Assembly: GCA_964651315.1 (NCBI GenBank)
Contig: CAZYXO010000036.1
Coordinates: 1-11,890, forward strand
Direction of reading: 5' to 3'
Length of the DNA stretch: 11,890 bases
Source of the DNA: CAZYXO01 sp964651315
Lineage (GTDB): Bacteria > Bacillota_I > Bacilli_A > RF39 > UBA660
Under the pieces are notes generated by a model. The model saw only the letters and a program-made list of their open reading frames with translations, searched no databases and was not told the DNA's origin. Made by a program: the position numbers and the translations under genes. This document shows, in pieces, positions 7,292 to 11,890 of this stretch. The stretch's first letter is position 1. Each line of letters begins with the position of its first letter.

Positions 7292-7308
7292 CCACTTGCA
7301 AAAAGTGG
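7292..7308. repeat. Small hairpin after holA
   Basis: CCACTT (7292-7297) pairs with AAGTGG (7303-7308) around a GCAAA loop. No T-run follows, so alone it is not a convincing terminator. Its left arm and loop contain CACTTGCAAAA, which recurs at 7333-7343 inside the next hairpin. Confidence 0.5.
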
Positions 7309-7316
7309 TAAAAATT

Positions 7317-7348
7317 AAAAGTTTTGCAAATACACTTGCAAAACTTTT
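7317..7348. terminator. Probable bidirectional terminator of the comN-holA operon
   Basis: AAAAGTTTTGCAA (7317-7329) and TTGCAAAACTTTT (7336-7348) form a perfect 13-bp inverted repeat with a 6-base loop. Read as a terminator, the stem is GTTTTGCAA/TTGCAAAAC followed by TTTT; A-rich sequence before it would serve the other strand. The T-run is short, and the last two Ts are also the first bases of a TTGACA box, so it could alternatively act as an operator. Confidence 0.5.
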
Positions 7349-7375
7349 GACAAAATTAGATGATTGTGATATCAT
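7347..7375 (+). promoter_or_regulatory. Near-consensus promoter of the DUF4143 ATPase gene
   Basis: A perfect -35 TTGACA (7347-7352), a 17-base spacer and TATCAT (7370-7375), preceded by TG-N (7367-7369), give a -35 plus extended -10 promoter, the strongest in the window. Start would be near 7382. GGTGA (7382-7386) serves as ribosome binding site about 7 nt before the ATG at 7394. The -35 overlaps the right arm of the upstream hairpin. Confidence 0.65.
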
Positions 7376-7393
7376 TATTTTGGTGATTAAAAA

Positions 7394-8596
7394 ATGATAA
7401 TAAGAGAAAAATATTTAAATCGATTAATTGAAGCAAAAGATACAGAATTTATCAAAGTAATAACAGGGGTTAGAAGAAGTGGAAAATCTACTTTATTATT
7501 AATGTTCAAAGATTATTTATTAGAAAATGAAGTTAAGAAAGAAAATATAATCCATATCAATTTTGAATCTGGAATATACGAAGAAATAAATAATTATAAA
7601 GAACTATACAATTTTTTAAAAGAAAAAATAAGTAAAACTAAAACATATATACTATTAGATGAAATACAAAATGTTGATAAATGGGAAAAAGCGGTTAATT
7701 CGATAAATGTTGATTTTGATGTAGATATTTATATAACAGGATCTAATGCTTATCTTTTATCTAGTGAACTTGCTACTCTTCTTTCGGGAAGATACGTTGA
7801 AATAAAAATGTATCCATTATCTTTTAAAGAATTTTTAGAATTTAATGATTATAATAATGAAAATTTAGAAGATAAGTTTTATGAATATTTAAAATATGGA
7901 GGGTTACCTGCAATTAGTAAAATAAAAGAAAAAAAGGATTTAGTAATGACATATTTACACGATATTTATAACACAATCGTAAAAAAAGATATAATAGATA
8001 GAAACAGTATTAAAGACATTGCTTTGCTCGAAAATATAATAAAGTATATTTCTGCTAATATAGGCAGTCCAATATCATCTAATAAGATAAGTGATTACTT
8101 GAATAGCAATAAAATTGTTGATAAATCAAATCATCAGACAATAGATAATTATTTAAAAATGTTAGAAAATGCATTTATTGTTTATAAAGCGGATAGAAGT
8201 GATATAAGAAGTAAAGCAGTATTAAAAACATTGGGCAAATATTATTTGGCTGATACAGGTATAAGAAATATAATTTTAGGTTTCAGAAATATAGATGAAG
8301 GCCATTTATTAGAAAATGTAGTATACATTGAATTACTTCGTAGAGGGTATAAAGTAAATATTGGGAAATCTTTAGATTACGAAGTTGATTTTGTTGCAGA
8401 AAGTGTAGAAGAAATCATTTATTATCAAGTTACTAAATCACTTATAAATAAAGATGTTGAAGAAAGAGAAATACGAAGTTTAGAAAGTATAGCAGATAAT
8501 TATGAAAAAGTAATTATAACTATGGATAAAACAATTAATAAGGATTATAATGGAATAAAAGTTGTAAATATAATTGATTTTTTGTTAGAAAGGTAA
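7394..8596 (+). CDS. AAA ATPase with DUF4143 C-terminal domain
   Basis: A 400-residue protein of the AAA_14/DUF4143 type, abundant in gut bacteria and archaea and without a settled function. The Walker A motif GVRRSGKST is at 25-33, the Walker B segment ILLDEIQNV has D89 and E90, and YITGSNA is the sensor-1 strand. SGRYVEIKMYPLSFKEF follows, typical of the family. After a winged-helix-like middle part comes DUF4143: LENVVYIELLRRGY, then EVDFVA and a YYQVT strand. These form a PD-(D/E)XK-like fold that may be inactive. No membrane segment is seen. It is transcribed alone from its own strong promoter and is closed by a strong terminator, so it is a self-contained single-gene unit between housekeeping genes. 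This looks like an accessory insertion, although base composition does not differ by eye. Confidence 0.88.
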   Translation: MIIREKYLNRLIEAKDTEFIKVITGVRRSGKSTLLLMFKDYLLENEVKKENIIHINFESGIYEEINNYKELYNFLKEKISKTKTYILLDEIQNVDKWEKAVNSINVDFDVDIYITGSNAYLLSSELATLLSGRYVEIKMYPLSFKEFLEFNDYNNENLEDKFYEYLKYGGLPAISKIKEKKDLVMTYLHDIYNTIVKKDIIDRNSIKDIALLENIIKYISANIGSPISSNKISDYLNSNKIVDKSNHQTIDNYLKMLENAFIVYKADRSDIRSKAVLKTLGKYYLADTGIRNIILGFRNIDEGHLLENVVYIELLRRGYKVNIGKSLDYEVDFVAESVEEIIYYQVTKSLINKDVEEREIRSLESIADNYEKVIITMDKTINKDYNGIKVVNIIDFLLER

Positions 8597-8602
8597 TAAA
8601 TT

Positions 8603-8639
8603 AAATAACAGTACTTTAAATATGAGTACTGTTATTTTT
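8603..8639 (+). terminator. Intrinsic terminator after the DUF4143 ATPase gene
   Basis: AAATAACAGTACT (8603-8615) pairs perfectly with AGTACTGTTATTT (8625-8637), a 13-bp stem with a 9-base loop that runs into TTTTT. It begins 7 nt after the stop codon. The A-run on the left side could also let it act on minus-strand reading from rnhC. Confidence 0.85.
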
Positions 8640-8660
8640 GGTTTATTATATTTTAATTAC

Positions 8661-8685
8661 AAAAAAATCATAAATAGTATTATGA
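8661..8685 (-). terminator. Intrinsic terminator of rnhC, overlapping its stop codon
   Basis: On the minus strand TCATAA, a 6-base loop and TTATGA are followed by seven Ts (8667 down to 8661). Adding one G-U pair and flanking A-T pairs lengthens the stem to about 10-11 bp. The stem includes the rnhC stop codon at 8680-8682. Confidence 0.6.
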
Positions 8686-9624
8686 CTTTTCAATAATATT
8701 TTTTATCTTCTCTGTATTTTTAAAATTCATTTTCGCAATATCTTTTAAAATATCAAAGTTATATTTTTTAACAATTCTAGCAGCAGTTTCATCAACTAAA
8801 TTACTAGCACCTTTAGGAACAAAAAATCCTATTTTATCGCTCATTTTATCTATTTCTTGTAAAAACAAATAACGGGAAATAATTGAAGCAGCAGCAACAC
8901 TAGCACAAATATCTTCTGCTTTAGTTGTAAAATAAATATTTGTAACTTTTTCTGGTACTTTCATAATATGTTCATAATATTTTTGGGGATAACAAAATTG
9001 ATCAATAACAATTTTTGAATATTCATAGTTTTCTTTTTGCATTTTCAGCAATACTTTATTATGTAAAATTGCTTTTATTTTATTCATATTTAAGTTCTCG
9101 GGAGATAAATTATTATAATCATGATTATTAAGTTCATAAGAAGCATAAGGTATTTTCTTAATAATTTTAGGAGCAATTTCTAATATTTTTTCATCATCAA
9201 TTTTCTTGGAATCTTTAACTCCTAAATCATGTAAAAAACTTATATTTTCTTTTGATACATATGTTGCAGTTACAATAATAGGTCCAAAATAATCACCTGT
9301 GCCAACTTCATCCGATCCAATAGTAGATTCATAAATATAAGATTTTTTTTCATCTTTATTTTTATCTTTCTTATCTTTTTTCTCACTATTAATATCGATA
9401 ACTCGATTATTTAAATGTTTTTCTTGATCAATCCATAATCTAGCATCAATATCTGCACTTATCCCTTGAAAAACAATTTTACCACTTTCATATAAAGTAA
9501 TAACACTTCCGCCATCATCTGCTTGAAATATTGCATATTGGGGAGTATTACTTCTTTTTTTATCCCGATAAAATTTAATTACATTTTGTTTAACATTTTC
9601 ACTTAATTTAAAAGAAATTGTCAA
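8680..9624 (-). CDS. rnhC: Ribonuclease HIII
   Basis: RNase HIII cuts the RNA strand of RNA:DNA hybrids. From the TTG start chosen here the protein has 314 residues. It has an N-terminal TBP-like substrate-binding domain (about 1-75), a Lys/Asp/Glu-rich linker (about 79-94), and the RNase H catalytic domain. That domain opens with GSDEVGTGDYFGP, holding D105 and E106, followed by VIDQF (D208) and AEDICASVAAASIISR (D238); all four metal ligands are present. A GTG three codons upstream (9633) also opens the frame, but it lies inside the ribosome binding site AGAAGGTGA. That site is 5 nt before the TTG at 9624-9622, so TTG is preferred. The gene is divergent from cvpA; rnhC and a cvpA-family gene are also close in Bacillus. 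Confidence 0.92.
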   Translation of the reverse strand: MTISFKLSENVKQNVIKFYRDKKRSNTPQYAIFQADDGGSVITLYESGKIVFQGISADIDARLWIDQEKHLNNRVIDINSEKKDKKDKNKDEKKSYIYESTIGSDEVGTGDYFGPIIVTATYVSKENISFLHDLGVKDSKKIDDEKILEIAPKIIKKIPYASYELNNHDYNNLSPENLNMNKIKAILHNKVLLKMQKENYEYSKIVIDQFCYPQKYYEHIMKVPEKVTNIYFTTKAEDICASVAAASIISRYLFLQEIDKMSDKIGFFVPKGASNLVDETAARIVKKYNFDILKDIAKMNFKNTEKIKNIIEKS

Positions 9625-9676
9625 ATTAGTCACCTTCTTATATAAATTTTAACATAAAATACTTTATTTTTCATTA

Positions 9677-9706
9677 TTTTTAGTATATACTAAAAAATAG
9701 GAGAGG
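9677..9706 (+). promoter_or_regulatory. Palindromic promoter region and ribosome binding site of cvpA-trx
   Basis: TTTTTAGTAT (9677-9686) is followed directly by its reverse complement (9687-9696), a 20-bp perfect palindrome in the gap between divergent rnhC and cvpA. TATACT (9686-9691) inside it is a plausible -10 for cvpA; no good -35 is visible. AGGAGAGG (9699-9706) is a strong ribosome binding site 7 nt before the ATG at 9714. The palindrome could be an operator covering the promoter, or chance in AT-rich DNA. Confidence 0.45.
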
Positions 9707-9713
9707 ATCATTT

Positions 9714-10418
9714 ATGAGTATAGTAGACGCAATTATTATTTTACTAATTGCATTAGGGGCTGTTTGGGGATTTAAGAAAGGGGTTATAAGTAGTGCTGTT
9801 TCACTTGTTGGAACTGTTGCAGTAATTATTTTAGCATATACATTCAAAAGTTATATTGCTAATTTTATGTTAACATATTTTCCATTCTTTAAGTTTGGAG
9901 GATATTTTGAAGGATTAATGTCAATTAACATTTTGATTTATGAAGGAATTGCATTCTTGATATTATTTACATTATTATCTTGTGTACTTTCAATTATTAT
10001 TCAACTTTCAAATATTATTGAAACAATTTTGAAAGCAACTGTTATTTTAGCAATACCATCAAAGATTTTAGGAGCAATTTTAGGAGCAATAGAAGCGTTT
10101 GTTCTGGTGTTTATCGGATTATTTGTAATGGCACAATTTAATTTTTCGGCCGGATTAGTTCATGATAGTAATGTTGGTTATAAAGTTTTAACTAAAACAC
10201 CAATATTATCGAGATTAATGGGTAATGCTTATGAAGCAACAAAAGAAATATATGAATTACATGATAAATATCATGGTAAAAATCAAGAATTACAATACAA
10301 TGCTGAAGCATTAGGTATAATGATTAAATATCGTGTTGTAGAACCAGAAGTAGTTCAAAAATTAATTGATGATAAAAAGCTACCTTATGATTTACAATTC
10401 ACAGATCGGACAAAATAA
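9714..10418 (+). CDS. CvpA family membrane protein
   Basis: A 234-residue inner-membrane protein of the CvpA/YshB family. The start VDAIIILLIALGAVWGFKKGVI is the family hallmark: a first helix ending in a G-x-x-x-G turn. About four spans are seen (roughly 3-19, 25-44, 72-97, 108-140). A soluble tail of about 90 residues follows, longer than usual, rich in charged residues and probably cytoplasmic. CvpA was named for a role in colicin V production in E. coli; in Firmicutes the role is poorly defined, with links to envelope stress. The neighbours fit Bacillus, where yshB lies next to rnhC. Its stop overlaps the ATG of the thioredoxin gene (TAATG), so the two are translationally coupled. Confidence 0.85.
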   Translation: MSIVDAIIILLIALGAVWGFKKGVISSAVSLVGTVAVIILAYTFKSYIANFMLTYFPFFKFGGYFEGLMSINILIYEGIAFLILFTLLSCVLSIIIQLSNIIETILKATVILAIPSKILGAILGAIEAFVLVFIGLFVMAQFNFSAGLVHDSNVGYKVLTKTPILSRLMGNAYEATKEIYELHDKYHGKNQELQYNAEALGIMIKYRVVEPEVVQKLIDDKKLPYDLQFTDRTK

Positions 10419-10711
10419 TGATTAAATATTTAGATAAAGAAAACTTTAATGATTTAATTAAAGAAGGTAAAGTAATCGTTGATTTTTATGCTGATTGGTG
10501 TGGACCATGTAAAATGATAGGGGAAGAATTAGAAAAATTAACTGATTTGAATATTCTTAAAGTTAATGTTGATAAACATAATGAATTGTCAAGTCGTTAT
10601 GGGGTTATGTCAATACCAAATGTACTTTTCTTCAAAGATGGCGAATTACAAAATCAATCAATCGGTTTTGTTACTAGTGAAGAATTACAAAAAATATATG
10701 ATGAAATTTAG
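10418..10711 (+). CDS. Thioredoxin family protein
   Basis: A 97-residue single-domain thioredoxin that reduces protein disulfides in the cytoplasm. The active site WCGPC is at 27-31 after VDFYAD, and the cis-proline loop SIPNVLFF has P67; both match classical thioredoxin. It is about 8-10 residues shorter than TrxA, mostly at the N-terminus, and has no signal peptide or anchor. The ATG overlaps the cvpA stop codon, and only a weak ribosome binding site is visible, which suggests coupling. A terminator follows at once, so cvpA-trx is a two-gene operon. It may be the main thioredoxin or a secondary one, so I give no symbol. Confidence 0.93.
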   Translation: MIKYLDKENFNDLIKEGKVIVDFYADWCGPCKMIGEELEKLTDLNILKVNVDKHNELSSRYGVMSIPNVLFFKDGELQNQSIGFVTSEELQKIYDEI

Positions 10712-10736
10712 AAAGTAAGTAAAATGCTTACTTTTT
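10712..10736 (+). terminator. Intrinsic terminator of cvpA-trx
   Basis: AAAGTAAG (10712-10719) pairs with CTTACTTT (10727-10734) around a 7-base loop, running into TTTTT (10732-10736). It starts right after the thioredoxin stop codon. Confidence 0.8.
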
Positions 10737-10794
10737 AGTGAATTAAAAAAACATAATGTAAATAAAATGTCAACTAGTATTTAAAAATAAAAAG

Positions 10795-10803
10795 TGTTAA
10801 AAT
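10795..10803 (+). promoter_or_regulatory. Probable promoter of the T-box-dut-thrS unit
   Basis: TG (10795-10796), one base and TAAAAT (10798-10803) form an extended -10. The position for a -35 reads TAGTAT, which is weak. A start near 10810 would place the small hairpin GAAGT/ACTTC (10812-10816 with 10822-10826) at the 5' end of the leader RNA. Confidence 0.45.
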
Positions 10804-10811
10804 ACCTTTAT

Positions 10812-11046
10812 GAAGTGAAAAACTTCTAAGAATTATTAAAAACGTTATTAATAAAAGATAAGATTATTAAATAATTTATTGAAAAGAGAATTAGTGTTTG
10901 GTGAAAACTAATATAAATATTAATAATTACTCCTTTTATGAGTGTACTAATAAGTACCGGAGAATACTTCGTTAACAAATAAATAAGTAAAATAAGAAAA
11001 TGGTACCGTCTTTTATGACTTTTCATAAATGGTATCATTTTTTATT
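10812..11046 (+). ncRNA. T-box riboswitch, threonine type, upstream of dut-thrS
   Basis: Conserved T-box parts appear in order: AGAGA (10885-10889); the stem I apical part TTAGT...GGTGAAA...ACTAA (10891-10911); a specifier that best reads ACT, Thr (10929-10931); a stem III CCGGAG-AATA-CTTCG with CGTTA (10957-10974); and the T-box core TGGTACCG (11001-11008). The base of stem I is probably TTATTA (10845-10850) with TAATAA (10948-10953). The antiterminator is clean: GAAAA (10996-11000) with TTTTC (11020-11024), a 7-base bulge TGGTACC, and GTC with GAC (11008-11010, 11017-11019). Uncharged tRNA-Thr would stabilise this form and allow read-through into dut and thrS. Stem II and the IIA/B pseudoknot appear to be missing, which makes it compact. 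Confidence 0.88.
10998..11046 (+). terminator. T-box-controlled transcription terminator
   Basis: AATGGTACC (10999-11007) pairs with GGTATCATT (11031-11039, one G-U). An inner stem TTTATGA (11012-11018) pairs with TCATAAA (11023-11029), and TTTTTT follows. It uses the T-box core itself, so it excludes the antiterminator, as expected for this riboswitch class. dut begins 19 nt later with GAAGGA as ribosome binding site. Confidence 0.85.
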
Positions 11047-11064
11047 TAAAGAAAGAAGGAAAGT

Positions 11065-11568
11065 ATGAGATATTTTGAAAAAATAAGTTTTGCGGAATTT
11101 AAGAAAACTATTAGTGATAGCAAAGAATTATATGATAGTTTTCTATTACCTAAAAGAGAAACAAAAACATCTGCTGGTTATGATTTTTTTGCAATAGTTG
11201 ATTTAGTGATTAAACCTAATGAAACAGCATTAATACCACTTGGAGTTAAGGCTTGTATGAATAATGATGAGGTGTTATTCTTAGTATTAAGAAGTAGTCA
11301 AGGTTTTAAATATAATTTAAGATTGGTTAATCAAGTAGGAGTTATTGATAGTGATTACTATAATAATGAAACAAATGAAGGCCATATGTCAATGAAAATT
11401 AAAAATGAAGGAGAAAAAGAATATATAATTAAAAAGGGAGATAAAATCCTTCAAGGAATATTTGTTAAATATTTAACAGTTGATAATGAACAAGAAATAG
11501 TTCGAGAAAGAAAGGGTGGAATTGGTTCCACAAATGGTGAAAAAAATGAAAAATATAAGAGAAGATGA
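11065..11568 (+). CDS. dut: dUTP diphosphatase (trimeric dUTPase)
   Basis: A 167-residue protein with all five dUTPase motifs. It splits dUTP into dUMP and pyrophosphate, keeping uracil out of DNA and feeding dTMP synthesis. The motifs are: 1, SAGYDFFA (36-43); 2, LRSSQG (75-80); 3, VNQVGVIDSDYY (88-99) with catalytic D95; 4, GDKILQGIF near 124-132; and 5, RKGGIGSTNG near 151-160, a slight change from the usual R-G-x-GGFGSTG. The LPKRETKTSAGYD entry is common in Firmicute dUTPases. GAAGGA precedes the ATG. It is the first gene after the T-box terminator, and its last 23 bases overlap the start of thrS, so the two share one message and threonine-dependent control. It ends in TGA. Confidence 0.93.
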   Translation: MRYFEKISFAEFKKTISDSKELYDSFLLPKRETKTSAGYDFFAIVDLVIKPNETALIPLGVKACMNNDEVLFLVLRSSQGFKYNLRLVNQVGVIDSDYYNNETNEGHMSMKIKNEGEKEYIIKKGDKILQGIFVKYLTVDNEQEIVRERKGGIGSTNGEKNEKYKRR

Positions 11569-11890
11569 AAAATTACATGTGTTAAATCATAGTTGTGCTC
11601 ATTTACTAGCACAAGCAGTAAAACATTTATACCCACATGCATTATTTTGGGTGGGTCCAGTAATAGATGATGGATTTTACTATGATATTGATTTAGGAAA
11701 TAATTCTTTAACTGAAGAAGATTTGCCGAAAATTGAAAATGAAATGAAAAAAATAAGTAAAGATGGTAAAAGAATATATCGTGAAGTTTTAACAAAAGAA
11801 GAAGCACTTGATAAATTTAAAAATGATCCGTATAAAATTGATTTAATTGAGAATTTACCTGAAAGTGAAGAAATTAGTTGTTATACACAA
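11546..11890 (+). CDS. thrS: Threonyl-tRNA synthetase, N-terminal part (runs off the window)
   Basis: The frame is open for 115 codons to the last base. The protein starts MKNIREDEKLHVLNHSCAH and continues LLAQAVKHLYP, then GPVIDDGFYYDID, which is the start of the ThrRS editing (N2) domain. H15 and H19 correspond to the HxxxH editing histidines of E. coli ThrRS (H73, H77). The enzyme therefore begins about 58 residues later than E. coli ThrRS and has no TGS (N1) domain. The catalytic core is outside the window. Start: ATG at 11546 with GGTGA about 6 nt before it. An in-frame ATG at 11534 would add only MVKK. It overlaps dut by 23 bp. The T-box with a Thr specifier upstream matches its identity. 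Confidence 0.93.
   Translation, partial: MKNIREDEKLHVLNHSCAHLLAQAVKHLYPHALFWVGPVIDDGFYYDIDLGNNSLTEEDLPKIENEMKKISKDGKRIYREVLTKEEALDKFKNDPYKIDLIENLPESEEISCYTQ

Noticed and set aside
7292..7348. CRISPR-like repeats
   Set aside because: Only two copies of an 11-base word, both explained by hairpin arms; no spacers or cas genes.
10826..11038. A 70-residue minus-strand frame in the gap before dut
   Set aside because: It covers the T-box leader, whose plus-strand structure explains the sequence; no ribosome binding site or recognisable protein.
11451..11807. A 118-residue minus-strand frame near the right edge
   Set aside because: It lies opposite dut and thrS, both with clear family motifs.
1..11890. 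Mycoplasma-type genetic code (TGA as Trp)
   Set aside because: dtd and dut end in TGA at the expected length, and conserved Trp residues are encoded by TGG.

Overview
The window is very AT-rich bacterial DNA (by eye about a quarter G+C). It uses the standard code: TGG is the Trp codon, and TGA ends two genes (dtd and dut), so it is not a code-4 Mollicute. The gene content points to the Bacilli class of Firmicutes. The spoVB / comN / relA / dtd set is a thinned version of the Bacillus order spoVB-comN-secDF-recJ-apt-relA-dtd. rnhC, a cvpA-family gene and a thioredoxin sit together, and thrS lies behind a T-box. An uncultured, genome-reduced gut Bacilli lineage would fit, but I cannot name the taxon from sequence alone.

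Layout. (1) 1-1064: two tandem YhcG/DUF1016 genes. The first is cut by the window edge and keeps its PD-(D/E)XK core. The second is complete at its N-terminus but has lost the catalytic core through an in-frame deletion. (2) 1118-2125: a stand-alone amidoligase-family gene with its own extended -10 promoter. It converges on, and overlaps by 12 bp, (3) spoVB on the minus strand (2114-3406). (4) 3520-7271: a tight operon comN-relA-dtd-holA with 1-nt TAATG overlaps or a 4-nt gap. (5) 7272-7393: a stem-loop cluster that probably ends the operon and abuts a near-consensus promoter for (6) an AAA ATPase of the AAA_14/DUF4143 type (7394-8596). (7) rnhC on the minus strand (8680-9624), divergent from (8) cvpA-trx (9714-10711), with a 20-bp perfect palindrome between them. 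(9) 10712-11890: a terminator, then a compact threonine T-box leader, then dut overlapping a thrS that runs off the window.

How it fits together. Most of the window is housekeeping: stringent response, tRNA proofreading, the clamp-loader delta subunit, RNA:DNA hybrid removal, redox, dUTP control and threonyl-tRNA charging. The accessory parts are the YhcG pair, the amidoligase and the DUF4143 ATPase. The points most worth attention are: a long Rel-type (p)ppGpp synthetase whose hydrolase motif is eroded (HD to HE, ED to NN); a T-box that places a dUTPase under threonine-tRNA control; a ThrS that begins directly at the editing domain with no TGS domain; and the YhcG paralog lacking its catalytic residues. 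I found no CRISPR array, tRNA, rRNA, transposase or clearly novel multi-gene system.
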